This document shows positions 38,747-51,366 of a stretch of 64,000 bases of DNA, piece by piece. The DNA lies in NCBI GenBank assembly GCA_002794735.1, contig NBAZ01000015.1, forward strand, positions 62,001 through 126,000, given 5' to 3'. The notes under the pieces were generated by a model. That model was not told where the DNA came from. It saw nothing but the letters and a program-made list of their open reading frames with translations, and did not search any database. Each line of letters opens with the position of its first letter. The first letter of the stretch is position 1. The stretch is from Pyrrhoderma lamaoense. Taxonomy: Eukaryota > Basidiomycota > Agaricomycetes > Hymenochaetales > Hymenochaetaceae. Both the position numbers and the translations under genes were made by a program.

Positions 38747-39306
38747 TTAGAGGTTGATGTTAATCGGAGTGCACCCAATAGCAATGAGTCCGTCTGTGGA
38801 ATAGTTTTAGTTTGGGTCGAGTTATATAGATATAGTATTTCAACTTACTGAAGCTGTTGTTTTCGCAGCATACAGGCTGAGCAGAGCTATATGAGTAGCA
38901 TCTGATCAGTACCGAAACTTACACAAGAAAAGAGAAGAAAATGTAACAAACCATGAGTTTCCTCCGACACCAATGACTGATATTGGTGAGCAGGTGATTC
39001 CGACAATGGCTGTGACGTCCTCAAGAACAATACCGAGAAGGCCAAGTAAAGTAGTCGCAGCCGCTGAACCTGCTGATTCGGTGCTTTGACAGCATTGAAT
39101 TGGGCCCGTATTGCCTAATGTAAAAATGAGTAAAAGTCACTACTGTAAGATACACCATGCATGTACGTACACTGGGATACTGCAGTAGTAGTCGAACCAG
39201 GGGCAGTGACAGTGACTGTCGTAGTAGTTGGTGGGGGAGCACCCCAGGGTGTGGCGACCGCAAGGAGAGGTAGGGCAAGCACTGCCGACAACGTAGAGAA
39301 TCTCAT
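38747..39306 (-). CDS. Class I hydrophobin B
   Basis: Start MRFSTLSAVLALPLLAVATP (signal peptide), then a Thr-rich linker. The first intron (GTACGT...CATTAG) falls inside the first cysteine codon, and another splits the Cys5 codon with a GTTTGT donor. Spacing is C-X6-CC-X32-C-X12-C-X5-CC-X12-C with [23 protein letters not shown] and [17 protein letters not shown], so all eight cysteines are intact. It and hydrophobin A share linker type and sequence, and introns at closely similar positions; they are tandem paralogues on the same strand, 3.5 kb apart. Secreted surface protein of hyphae or spores. Confidence 0.95.
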
Positions 39307-40974
39307 ATCGAAAATAGAGTTTTAAGAAGAAGGGGAGGAGGATTAGTAGTCACTGAAACTGGGTTTTGGTTGACTGAAGAATCACTCTCATTTCTGGACG
39401 CTTTTATACATGTTCTGGTGGAGGTGTTTGTTCAAGTTTGTACCATCGTGGAGGGAGGAGATCCGTAAAAGTCCTCGCTTTCAGAGGTCTGTCGGAGCAA
39501 AAACAGAAAAAAAAAAGAATTCGATTGCATCACATATAAACCGAATATGGAATATGTACATTAAATGAACTTGAGCATGTGGTAATACCGGCGCTCGGGC
39601 CCTTCATTGCCACATCCTGAACTTGTGTCTTGGGACGGCATCACATACGTGAAATAAATAGAAAAGAGAGCCGGAGCCCTAGATCTTGCGGGACGTCAGG
39701 TCTTGTGTAATGTCAGACGTGTTTACTGTAAACGTATAGAAAAAGATCGCATCCTGCTTGAGAGGAGTCTGAGGTGAGATCAGGTGTAGTCTCTTTAATT
39801 GACCTATCTTTAGACAAAGTAGCTATCCATAAAAAAGGAAGAATTAATCGTATCCATGGCTGAAAACTTCATGTTTTAGCCAAGTGAGCTAGTTTCCAAG
39901 ATGGATCGAAGGCTCGGTTGCGAAAATACTCGTGTTAATTTAAGAAGCTGAGAAGAACCCAGATACATTTTTCCTTGTAGTCTGGGCCTCGTAGTTCAGC
40001 TCGGAAAACATTTGATCGATTATATTATTCAAGGGCGGTGTGTGACTGAAAAAAGCCTCCTTTGATCCAGGCTTGCTGGGATTTATTCTAGACAGTCGTA
40101 AAAGCTATGAGATCACTGTAATGAGACGGGAGAAGAGACGTTACATGTAAAGCGAATTCACTAACGACAACGAGAGAACTCTTGTTAGTCCTAGTTACGT
40201 AAACTCAAGTCTATCTCAATTCGGACTTTTCACTAAGTCCACAAAGACTCGATTCGCAAAACCATTCATATCTTTCAATGGTATTAACAGTGTATGGATC
40301 CAACAGCTATGGACTTTCGTAAGTCAGAGTGCAGTAAAGTGCCACGATGCAAAAATCCAAAATCAGAGATATAGTAATTTTTTATGCATCGGTGTACAAT
40401 ATCACACTGGAGTACCTCAGAAGCACTGCTAATTCTATTGGACGCCTACCTCTCAGAATTAACGCTACAGCCCTCGAGGGAAAAATCATGTATGCCCTCT
40501 AAAAAGAACAAGGTTGAAAGGATCTCCGCCTTCGGGTAACTGTCACAAACACACTCAATAAGCTCCTTGGAAGCTCAAGAAAATTAGCATAAAAAGGTTA
40601 GATAAATTTTTGTCCAATAGATTCGCTTAAATCAAGTTTTATCCTTCTTCAAAGCTCGGCGAATCCATAAGCGATCTAATCCTGTCTTTGAAAAAAAACA
40701 TCTCTACCACATCCTATCAACCTATGAGAGCCATTAAGGAGTCAGAGGTGCGATAGCCTTCAGGAGCGTGAAATATGTTGTAGTCCAGATGTTGTGAAGA
40801 CTCGGAGGAGTCCCTCGACGCTATTGAAGTCGAAATCAATGCCTCTGAGAAAATTCCTTGTCGGAGCTTGAATAGATAATGATCTACACACCGATTGGTA
40901 AACTCAAGCTTACATCGAAGCGACACGTAGTAGGCGTGTCTGCACGCGTCGGCGGTTGAAGTCATACAACGAGG
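39307..40974. other. Divergent intergenic region, hydrophobin B / Ste24
   Basis: About 1.7 kb between divergent genes, so it carries both promoters. Apart from the TATA box of hydrophobin B I see no distinct element. A minus-strand open frame at 40717-40965 has no motif and overlaps the expected leader of the Ste24 gene. Confidence 0.5.
39401..39408 (-). promoter_or_regulatory. TATA box of hydrophobin B
   Basis: TATAAAAG on the minus strand, about 95 bp before the ATG at 39306. The same octamer precedes hydrophobin A. Confidence 0.6.
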
Positions 40975-42564
40975 ATGGATATCCTACATACTCAACTCGA
41001 CGCTCTAGAGCAAAAACTTTCATGGGTAAAAACAGAGCCTCTGGACTGGCAACTATACGTACAAATATTCTCGTGGTCTGTATGTCTTTTTGAATCTTAC
41101 TTACTGTAAGCATAAATATCCTATCCTATCGAAAACGTTCAAATACTGATTTCTGTGTATAAATTCGTAGTCTTCGTCAATATCCGCTTTATAGCAAGAA
41201 AGAGCCTCCAAAGGAACTATCAGAACATATAGATAATACCGAATTCATCAAATCTCAAAACTATGGACGGGACAAAGCTCGATTCGGTTTTGTAACTGGG
41301 ATTTTAAGACAAGCAATCGACTCGGCATTGCTTCACTATGGCCTCTATCCCTATTCTTGGGATCTTGCTGGAAGAACTATAGCTCACTTTGGCTATGGTC
41401 CAGAATATGAAGTCTGTTGTTCGATTTTGCCACATAATTTCCACTCTGACATACTTTACTCATCAGATCTTACAATCCAATGTTTTTGTTGGTATACTAT
41501 TCTTGGTCTCTGCCATACCGTCCATTCCACTTTCCGTATATCAAACATTTGTGCTAGAAGAAAAACATGGGTTCAATAAGACGACACCTTCTCTCTTCGT
41601 TGCTGATCTGTTCAAAGGCTGGTTAATTGCCCTTGTCATTGGTTCACCTTTCCTTTCTGCGTTCTTATGGGTATTCAAATGGGCTGGTGACCGCTTCTTG
41701 CCATGGCTTATGGGATTATTACTCGCCTTCCAGATTTCTATGGTCATTATCTACCCGACCGTTATCCAACCTCTTTTCAATACCTTGTCCCCTCTAAAGG
41801 AAGGAGAACTACGCACGCGCATCGAAGCGCTTGCCTCACGACTTCACTTCCCCTTAAAGCACTTATATGAAATCGATGGCTCCAAGAGGAGCTCTCATAG
41901 CAATGCTTACTTCTTTGGTCTCCCCTGGAGCAAGCATATTGTCATATTCGATACACTCATAAAAGAAAGTTCACCAGAAGAAGTCGAAGCTGTGCTCGCC
42001 CACGAGTTAGGTCATTGGTATTTCTCGCATCCGACCAAACTTTTGTGCATATCACAAGTGCACTTGTTCTCCATTCTTGCGTTTTTCCCTGCTTTCCTCC
42101 ACTCACCTCAGGTTTTACGGGCCTTTGGTTTCCCATCTTCTGTCGCCGCCGTTCCTCCAACGATCCTCGCGTTCTTATTATATCAAATGGTCTTATCTCC
42201 TGTTGAAACTGTGGTCGGTGCAGTTATGAATGCCGTGTCGCGTGCATATGAATTTCAGGCGGACAAATTCGCTTGCGAGCTTGAGCAACGGCTTAAGGTA
42301 TCTGAGTTCTCAGACATGGGCCCTCGCCTTGGTCGTGCTTTGACGACACTACATGTCAAAAATTTATCAACTGTTTGGGTCGATTGGCTGTGAGTTAATA
42401 TCAACTATGATACTTTGTGTGTTAAGTTAACCTTTGTAACTTTGAACAGATATTCCGCTTATCACCACTCACACCCCACGTTAACGGAACGTTTACGAGC
42501 CATCGACACATTTGAACAACAAAAGGCCAAGTCTATTGATTCTGCCGCGAAGAAAGAACTGTGA
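40975..42564 (+). CDS. STE24: CaaX prenyl protease 1 (zinc metalloprotease)
   Basis: Four exons, 40975-41105, 41171-41411, 41467-42389 and 42450-42564, giving 469 aa, close to the family's usual length of about 450. Start MDILHTQLDALEQKLSW. Landmarks: LLRQYPLYSKKEPPKEL, FVLEEKHGFNKTT, FQISMVIIYPTVIQPLFN, EIDGSKRSSHSNAYFFG, the zinc site HELGH at about residue 303 (VLAHELGHWYFSH), and EFQADKFACEL with the third zinc ligand. Several membrane segments are evident. Ste24 sits in the ER and inner nuclear membrane and removes the last three residues, and in yeast also an N-terminal piece, of farnesylated a-factor-type substrates. The second intron uses a GTCTGT donor. No frame break is needed. Confidence 0.95.
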
Positions 42565-42691
42565 AAAGTTCAATTATGCCGTTTGTGTTCTTGTTTTGAG
42601 TTGCATGTATAGCTAGTAGCCTGAGACCATCTTTACATCAATATAACTTATTTGAGCAGTGGTATATTTATACTATCTATTACACATATGT

Positions 42692-43876
42692 TTACCCTTG
42701 TTCTTGCATTTCCAAGCGTCTTTTAGCAGCCCACTCCCGAGCTCGAGCTCGGCGCATTTCTTTCTTTTTGAGTTCGTTATCAGACGCTTCGGGTTTTGTC
42801 TCTTCTATAGCAGGAGTGGAAGATGATTCATCTTCATTAGAAGATATCTCTTCATCACTATCGGCATAACTACTGAGTCCAACGATACCCGTCCCCAACT
42901 TCGTTTTCTCCTTCTCTTCCGCATCGGCCTTGGCTTTAGCAGCGGCTTGCGCCTGAGCCCTTATCCAAGCAAGCTTCCATCTTCCGCGCAGAAAAGCAAA
43001 TCGCTTATCACTACCATGATTGGCTAGTATACGAGCCATTAACAAAGTCCGATTCCCCGCGCCGCGCAAATGCGTCGCAGTACGCTCCATTAACATGCGT
43101 TGTACTTCGTCGGGTTCTTCATCACTAGCACCCCAAACATCATCATCATCTTCAACAATATTCTCATCATCTCCCGAAGCACGTAGTGCCGATAACCGCG
43201 CATTGTGCGCGTTTTCAAGTTCCTTTCGTTGTTTTGTATGCCGTAGTTCGGCTACCTCGGACGCAGAAAGGAAAAACGCATCTTCTGTGTCCGATGGAAG
43301 GTCAGACCATCCTGATGGTGATGGAGGTATATCATAACTAGAATAGCTCATGTTGCGGCAACATTCCGGGTATTCTTGTAACAGAAGACGGGCATCATAT
43401 CTGCAACGGAATGGCATTAGGAGATTACACACGAAAGAGATATGAAGAGACTATGAAGATGCATTATTGACATCTCAACATCCTGCTTTGGCCAAATTAG
43501 TTGTTATAATTCCTTCTCAAGATGATACTTATTGTATAGAATACTACAAAATTCATGATGGATTGGTATTTCATGGATATTTTACACACCTATCAACCCA
43601 TATAGGTTCTCCATTGTTTTCGTGAGAGGGTACATCCCACCTCACCAATACCGACCCACGTTCACCTTTCCTTGGTGTTTCGATGTGTGCATTAGTCGGT
43701 ACTTCGAGAGTTTGAGCAACAGATTCCTGACCAGCCACAACATCAACTTCATAAGCCTCAATGATGAACGGAGCTCCTTGAGCTGACGTTTGCTGATGTG
43801 AGCTTAACCAATGCGGTTCCAAAGGACTTTTTATGTCTTGGCTCCCACTCCATTTTCGTTTTTGAGTATAAGCCAT
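42692..43876 (-). CDS. Conserved-looking charged protein, possible splicing-related
   Basis: Two exons: 43876 to about 43593, and about 43401 to 42692, with a GTGTGT donor and a TTGCAG acceptor giving WVDRYDARLLLQEYP. The N-terminal part has GSVLVRWDVPSHENNGEPIW. The C-terminal part is acidic (NIVEDDDDVWGASDEEPDEV), with LMARILANHGSDKRFAFLRG, which resembles a SURP-like helix pair, and ends in an Ala/Lys/Arg helix (RRARAREWAAKRRLEMQEQG). I do not recognise the family with certainty; the composition suggests a nuclear RNA-processing protein, which is inference. Its 3' end is 127 bp from the Ste24 stop, so the two genes converge. Confidence 0.8.
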
Positions 43877-46564
43877 TTCTTTATTGTCGTCGAAGTAATA
43901 TAGTAACTGTGCGAAAGCAAGGCTTCTAATAATCGGTTCTTTTGGAGGTTTGATTACAAATTGTATTACAAAACAGCACCCTACGTCAAGCTTACGTAAC
44001 AGTTACTTATCTAGTAATAAATTTCCTACTCACTTCTGTAACTCAACAAAAACCTCAGAGAGAAGCCAATCTCATCTCGAGCTTTATCAAGAGACTACTC
44101 TAGAAATATAAATCAATATAATAGTTAAAAAAAGTTATATTTTAGTGGCAGGTGCATTGATGCCATTGTACAAAAAGCTGTGAGAATATTCAAACACTCT
44201 TTACCAAAGGCATATTTTTTGGTAATGTCATTCATTGACACTATAGTAGGTGTTATCCAGGAGTTGTTTCGAATATAGAGCCCTGCTCGTATGACCTTTA
44301 ATCTTCATTACGAGATATTCACGTTTCAAATTTCTCGTAAATTTTTGTCACCCCAAAAATTCTGTAACCTGAAATATGGGAAGAAGCATTCCTATTGGGG
44401 TTTTGTTTTACCCGTTTATCTATTGTCGATACAAACCGAGTGAGAGTTTGTAAATCGATTAACAGTATGAGAATAACGACAAAGCAGTGACTTGGAAGAG
44501 TGAAGCCATAGCATAATTTCCATAAGTGGTCTATGAATTTCGAAACCCGGTTTAAGTGTGTGGATATTTCAATAACCAATTTCTCACGAAGTCGGGTATC
44601 AGTCAGTTACCAGCATACACATGAACTGTGTAACGAAACTTCGCTATCTTTTTATATGAATAGATAAATCGACTGGATAATAGTATGTTGTATTGCGATT
44701 TATCCCCCCTTCTTCCCCACTTCAGTTCTCACCATGATCATGTACGATAAACATACAATATAAGTAGGCCTCGAATTAGTTAAAGTAGAGAGAGACTACA
44801 TTGCTTCTCCCCGCCGGAGAACACGTATAAGCGAGTTAATGAATGTGATGAAGAACCTCTGAGTAGATGTTACTTTGTCGAGTTTTGTCACACAGTAGTG
44901 GGATAATAAACATCAAATGCATGTAACGACAGTATGCGACTCGAGCTTCAACAATGGATTCTCTCAGGTACAGGTACAAAACTCGAGACTAGAATTTTCC
45001 AAGTTTCCGCGTATAGAGTGCGGGGTGGATTTTTTAATGCCTTGATAAGGCCAGTTAAAGCCGGAGTCTAACGAAGTGCAGAATATACCGCTTTAGGATA
45101 GTACTATAGGGTTGCTACAATGTTATTCATTAAGTTTTATCCCCTAAGATTATTAATCTTTGGAGTCTTTGCCATGGCTCACACGCGTGCGGAGCACGTT
45201 CAAAACAGTGGCTAAGAAATTACTCACCATCTCCATTCTATATAACAGCACTATTTATCAAATTCCGTTAGCTGTAAACCTACAATAAGTGGCACGTAAA
45301 GATTTGTAAGCACACACTTTGCTAAAGACGCTTGATAATTAGGATTTGGTCCCAATAGCGTCTGTTGTAATATAGCCTCGTCGCCACTAATAAAAAATGC
45401 CTGTTTTGAACCTCAAAAGATGGGGATAGCTTGGCATGGGCACCACTTGATCGTACGCTACTCCCAGTATGTCGGCTACATGAAAAAACTTATCTTCTTA
45501 CATGCGATATCATGAAGAAGTCCGGGGTTGCACTAGTAGAACCCCTCAGCCGTGGGTCGGCACTGAGGCCGGTAACGAGAAATGTGGAGTAGAGTACCTC
45601 AAGTACCGAAGCAGGCGTCGAGTAAAGAAAGAAAGGGTGAAGTTTTTGGAAAGGGGCGCTGATAGATATGAAGCGATGAAGTAAAGGAAGCTTGAGAAAT
45701 CTTGATAATAGTGGTATGTTCTTCGATTGCGAAATTGGAGGCTGAAAGAAGTTCTCAGATAGCAAAAATAAAATCAATTGAAAGTCTCTCCATTCTCCTA
45801 GATTTGTGTGTAAATTTAGTCTTTGGATTCGGATTCAGAGACAGAATCCTCTTGTATTTGACAAGGACTTGAAAGTGGTGAAACGGCGTTGAACTGCGGC
45901 GATATACAAAAGCAAGTTTAAAGTCAGGGGCGGAAGTAGTACTGTCGTCGGCTCCATAAAATAGAAAAAACTATCAACCGGGGTTTCGGTCCGAGTAATG
46001 ATGTCGTCAGCAAAAGTAGGGCACCGTTACAACTCCACTTATCCACGTTGGCGACCTCCATTCGGGCTCCGAGAGCAAAATTTCACAAAATTTACAAGCT
46101 TCATGTTCTCCATCAATAAGAAACTTTGCATACCCAGGTGGAGAGGACGAGAGGCATAAAAAATAAATCGAGTTCAAAACACTAAAAAGCAGGTGTTATT
46201 CACTGCAATTGGCAAAAATAAAATCACGTGCAAACCGGAATAAGTAATCGTTGCGGAGTAGGCAAATGTTTTTTTTTCTTTTTCTTTTTAGATCGTCTAC
46301 TAGATCTCCGTGAGGAACTTGACAAAACCATCAAAGGACTATGAGCTTACCGACAAGAATGGGGCACTACGTCTACATATATAAGAAGACAGACCATCCG
46401 GGTTTAGCTTCTCTCATCCGCGCACGTCCTTTTCGCGCATCCGTCATTCCATCAATCTGGTTCTGATACGGTATAGAGAAACTGGCTTCTTGACTTCTTG
46501 ACGAAGATTAAAGTGTCAGGCGACCCTTCTTCCCTTTTCCTCTTTCCCCACCTTCCCCACAGTG
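43877..46564. other. 2.7-kb gene-free interval
   Basis: Both flanking genes start away from it, so it is a divergent promoter region. I see no domain or splice-supported frame; the minus-strand frame 45490-45777 and its plus-strand shadow are not protein-like. A TATATAAG at 46378-46385 lies 180 bp before the transporter ATG. Confidence 0.5.
46378..46385 (+). promoter_or_regulatory. Candidate TATA box of sugar transporter
   Basis: TATATAAG, 180 bp upstream of the ATG at 46565, followed by a pyrimidine-rich leader (TTCTTCCCTTTTCC and similar). Confidence 0.4.
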
Positions 46565-48366
46565 ATGTTTGAAAAGCAACAACCCGTCCGCGTCGACACC
46601 ATCGACGACAATGGCAATAATGACGACAAACGATCACTTCGCCACCTTGAAAACATTACGGGCCTATCAGAGACTCAATTGAGTCAAGAGGTCAAAGCGT
46701 CTTTCCCGAAGATGAAAGGAAAGCTCTTAACTTATTTCCTTGCATTCGTTGCTGGTACCGGTTTCACATTATTCGGGTGAGTTTTCATTATCCATTTAGA
46801 ATGTATATATGCATGGTCTAATCAAACCATTTATTGAAGTTATGATCAGGGTGTTATGTCGTCACTCCTTACCTTGAAAACATTTGAAGAGACGTTCCCT
46901 CAAGTGGTTGTTGATGATTCTCATCCAAACCATGCTACTTTACAGTCTTTCGTCGTTGCCGTCTACGAACTTGGTTGTCTTGTTGGTGCCCTCTCGAATT
47001 TGTACGTTGGTGACAAACTCGGGCGTAGACGGACAATCATTACAGGTGGTATTATCATGATCATTGGTGCAGCGCTTCAAACCGGATCTATCTCATACGC
47101 CATGCTGGTGGTGGCTCGAATTATCACGGGTATCGGTAACGGCTTGAATACTTCAACCGTTCCGTCATATCACGCTGAATGTTCGCCTGCGGAGTCTCGT
47201 GGTGCATTCATCATGATAGAAGGCTCGCTCATCTCCTTCGGTATCATGCTTTCGTATTGGATTGACATTGCATTCTATTGGTTCACAAACTCCTCGGCTT
47301 CCTGGCGTGTACCGATCTGCTTCCAGATTCTGCTCGCGTTGATCATGATTCTCGGTGTTTTGTTATTACCCGAATCACCTAGATGGCTCGTTAAGCAAGG
47401 CAAACATGCTGAAGCTCTCGCAGTTATTTCTGCACTTGACGATAAACCAATTGAAAATGCAGATGTTCAGCGTACCTATCTGGGTATCCACGAAGCTATC
47501 GCAGTTGAGGATCGTTTCGCCAAGACTGGGATGGGAGAGCTTTTCACGCATGGCCGCTCCCAGAACTTTCGTCGGGCAACTCTCGGTATTGTATCTCAAA
47601 TGTTTCAACAGATCTCCGGATGCAACCTTGTTATCTATTATGCAACTCTTCTATTCGAGCGTCTTGGTCTAGACACTGTTACGTCCCGTCTTATCGCAGC
47701 AGCTAATGGAACAGAGTTCTTCCTTGCTTCACTCATCGCTATTTTTATAGTGGAGAGAGTTGGACGTCGGAAGCTCATGATCTTTGGTGCAGCAGGCATG
47801 TCTGGTTCGATGATTCTCTTAGCTATTCTCGGATCTATAAACAACTCCGCTGCTCAAATTGTCAGTGCAGTGCTTCTTTTCGTTTTCAACACGTTCTTTG
47901 GCATTGGCTGGCTCGGAATGTCTTGGCTGTATTCTGCTGAGATCGTCGGTCTTCGAGTTCGTGCCCAAGCGAATGCGCTTTCAACTGCATCAAACTGGAC
48001 ATTCAACTTCATGGTCGTCATGATTACTTCACCAGCGTTCGAATCGATCTCGTGGGCTACGTATATCATCTTCGCAGCATTCAATGCCATCATCGTTCCG
48101 ACTGTTTACTTCTACTTCCCAGAAACCTCTGGCCGCAGTTTGGAGATATGGATGTCGTCTTTGCACTTGCTTACAACGAAGGTCTCAATCCTGTCGCCGT
48201 CTCCTTGAGAAAGGACGTTCCGCTTGCTGGTACGCCAGAGGCGGATGCAATTCTTGGCATCACCCGCGAGACAGAGGGAGTGAACAAACAACACCAAGAG
48301 CCGGAAGTACTGAAGATGTTTCTAATGAGAAGAATCAAAAGCAATGAATGGAATAAAAATATCTAA
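46565..48366 (+). CDS. MFS sugar transporter
   Basis: Start MFEKQQPVRVDTIDDNG at 46565. One short intron after FVAGTGFTLFG, then YDQGVMSSLLTLKTF. Family motifs: GDKLGRRRTIITGG, VARIITGIGNGLNTSTVPSY, LPESPRWLVKQGK, QQISGCNLVIYYATLLFERL, VERVGRRKLMIFGAAG, and FYFPETSGRSLE. About twelve membrane segments fit the sugar-porter branch (hexose/lactose-permease/Stl1-like); the substrate is not decided. At 48146 the frame needs one base (GAG GAT instead of GAGAT). It then continues through MDVVFALAYNEGLNPVAVS and a cytosolic tail to the stop at 48364-48366. Without it the protein would end at 48208. Plasma-membrane location is expected. Confidence 0.93.
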
Positions 48367-48968
48367 GGACAGAGCGTCCGACTGTATAATATTGTTAACT
48401 TGCTTCCCCTTCCAATTTCTCTTTACCATTTCTCACCACAGATGATATTTTTTTATCAATGATGACTGCGCTTTCATGACCATCTTGTTATTTGTTATCT
48501 TCTTTTGATCTTGACTTAGATCTATATCCTTTTTCTTCACTTCTCGAGTTTAGACATGAATGTCACGACTACCCGTGTATTGTTTTACCCTCACCGTGCT
48601 TTCCCTGATTTACTATCAGTCCAAGTTTTGAGCTGATGCTACTTAATCTCATTTGATAGTGTCATGTAGCAATACTGAAATCGATTTGATCAATGCTTTG
48701 AAATCTGCATATAGAGTACATTTGTAAGCCAATAAGTTATTATCAAAACCTCACAATGCACGAAGATAGTACAGTTGAGCTCTGTTGATGTGAAGTTAAT
48801 GCATGATTAATGGTGGATTAATTATGTCTATGAGAGCCGTGCATTATGGGGGTTCGACTGTTACTCTATGAATAAATATCATGATTATCGTCTCATATCA
48901 TCCGTGTTATTATGAAGCAGCGGTAATGACAACGCATAATTACACCTAATTAACATTATTGAAACATA

Positions 48969-49198
48969 CAGCTGGGTACAAAAAGTGTTCGGTCGCCCCG
49001 ATCATCGATTACGCGTAGATACGACTTAAGCAAAAGAATATTCGGGTTTCGTCCACTTATCACTACAACTACAAGATAAACCATAGCAAAATATAGCTAC
49101 GAAAAGGAGGAAAATCGCAATTTTGAAAAGATAATTGCACTAGAGGGTGAGAACCTCCTTCTATATTGAAGTGTCTGAACACTTTTTGCACCCACCTG
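48969..49198. mobile_element. Short Tc1/mariner-type MITE, 230 bp
   Basis: The left end starts CAGCTGGGTACAAAAAGTGT and the right end, on the minus strand, CAGGTGGGTGCAAAAAGTGT; 20 of 24 terminal positions agree. Both ends are flanked by TA (48967-48968 and 49199-49200). The CAGxTGGGTxCAAAAAGTG terminus is typical of Tc1/mariner-type inverted repeats. There is no coding content. It is a different family from the element at 3865-4494. Confidence 0.75.
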
Positions 49199-51266
49199 TA
49201 GTAGTAACACGTCATACAAGCTAGATAAAGTATCAAATACCTGTTTTGGTGAAAGAAGACAAGAACAAAGTATAAGCGTAAGATTTTAGACATAGTTATA
49301 CTCTTCAAGAAGCGACAAGTGAATGAACACGCTGATAACTATAATTACTTGACATCTTTTGGACACCTAAAAGTGTATTAAGCACATAGTCCTGGGTAGT
49401 GAAATGTAGACTAAACTCAAAAGTTTTGAATATGTTAGTATGTGAAGTTAAAGTGTTGTTGGTACTATGATTTCGTGTGCATAAGCCAGATAAAATTGGT
49501 ACGCCGAGAGACCGCATTCTATATAGAAGCTTACTTATGAGCGGTCATTTGACAGTGCCGTGTATTAGTCATTATGGTATTCTCGGAAAACACCGAGAAA
49601 ATCTGCCTATACACCGAAAACATGACATAAACTAAGACTGTTAAGCCCAACACCCCTCAGCATCGGTCAATCTTCTAGTTTGATACTTGGGAGTATCTAC
49701 AGTGTCAAGTCACTAAATGAGACTAAGGTCCGGAACTGTCACTCTGACATCAACCTGAAAGTAAATTCGAAAGGAAGACTTGTCTTTTGTCCGACATTAT
49801 ACAAGATTGTTTACGATATTTTTACATTATCACTGGTTAATAATGGCATGGCAGCCTTCCATAAGAAACGGAGAGTTTTAATGTTATATCCGTTAGTATA
49901 CAGTTTTTTTATCACTTCCATTCCTAGCTCTGAGTTACTCCGCTGTATTGTGCTGCATCAAATTGGTGGTCACAAGGTTACTCTCCATCGCCACTAGTCA
50001 GTCATAAGATCATTGGATACAAATATACACAAGTCCCTCTAGAGAAAAGACCTCTCAATATAGAACCAACTTCTTTTCTTATCTCTTTCTTTAAGACTTC
50101 TGAACTTCGAGTTAGGAGCCATTCTTGCGGCTTTTGTGCTCAGCGAATTATAACTTTCCCCAGACGGAATTTTCTCCTGAAATTATGTGTTCTCTTGATC
50201 TCGAAGCGGAGAGGCGATCTCACGGACTGGGTTCTGACTTCATTCAATCGCATAGTTTTTTCTCGTGGGGAAGCTTAGTCCTCTCCTGGGCGCGTGTTCA
50301 CGAGAACCGATACAACATGAATTATCATCTCAAGCTGGCGTCACCTGTCTTATTGTATGTGTTTATAGATCAAAACATGTCTTCTTCGTTCTAAAATATA
50401 GGGAATATACTTCAAGATCAATCTCAAATTAGTTGTGTTTGCATTGTTGGTGAGTACACCTTTCTACTTAGGGGTTCGCATAACATAGCTTGTGACTAGA
50501 ATCTTGATTTCTCGGAATATCTGTTTTGTACGAGAAGGCTTACGGGTGTTTCGAGACAATGATTGGGAGACATATTTTCACAGGACCTTGCTTCGCACAC
50601 GTTTTGCCACATTTCCCCGCACTTCTCTGGGGTAAAGATCAACTCAACAAGGTGTTCTTGTTCCAACGTAAGGATTATGACGACGTATGACATAGTTTTC
50701 TTGGACACTGTGTTGCTCGAAGGTTTTACTCTGGATGCTCTAAACTACCATTTCGTACTTAAGGCCCTTTTATTCATTAGTGGGATTTGTGCGCATCATT
50801 CTTGACATCCGTCACAAATTTAGAATCGGATACTGTAAAGGCAACAACTTCCAGGAATTCTTGAGATCATCCCAATACTATCTCATAAATTTCAATTGAC
50901 AGAATATCTTACTAAGTAGAGTGTCGGATCACAAAGAGAATTCATTGAAGATATCGCCAAACTGAAAGCGATGTGTCACTGGGCTTTATGGCTTGAACTT
51001 CTGACCTTCGGCAGTCTTTATAACGAGTATAGGTCAATTGAAAAGTGCTTTCTCTGCACTGCTCATTTCTATCCGAACCCCGCACCAATGACGATTTAGG
51101 CAAGCCATAGCTACGGAAGCCTTTCTCATGATCAAACATTCCCACTTCTTGTGATTCAAAGAATAGTCTATGCTTCATGTGATCCTACGGACCGCCTGTT
51201 TAAGGATACTTGGAAGAAACTTATCAATACTGGCCATTATTCGGCTGATAAGAGGATTCTCCATAT

Positions 51267-51274
51267 TATATATA
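51267..51274 (+). promoter_or_regulatory. Candidate TATA box of alcohol oxidase
   Basis: TATATATA, 93 bp before the ATG at 51367. Confidence 0.4.
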
Positions 51275-51366
51275 CGCCTTAGTACCTGAATTGAATCTCC
51301 CATCCTTTCGAGGACACTTCCTATCATTTCAATAATTCCCCCTTCACATACTATATCCCAGTTACT

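Larger units (their letters stand above)
48367..51366. other. 3-kb gene-free interval with a MITE
   Basis: AT-rich DNA between two plus-strand genes. It contains a TA-flanked MITE (48969-49198) and a small perfect hairpin TCTCGG...CCGAGA at 49581-49598. Open frames at 49680-49997, 50125-50394 and 50496-50805 on both strands have no motif or supported intron. The right end is the promoter of the alcohol oxidase. Confidence 0.5.

Noticed and set aside
45490..45777. 95-codon minus-strand open frame
   Set aside because: No motif, hydrophobic-serine bias, overlapped by a plus-strand frame of similar quality; not convincing as a gene.
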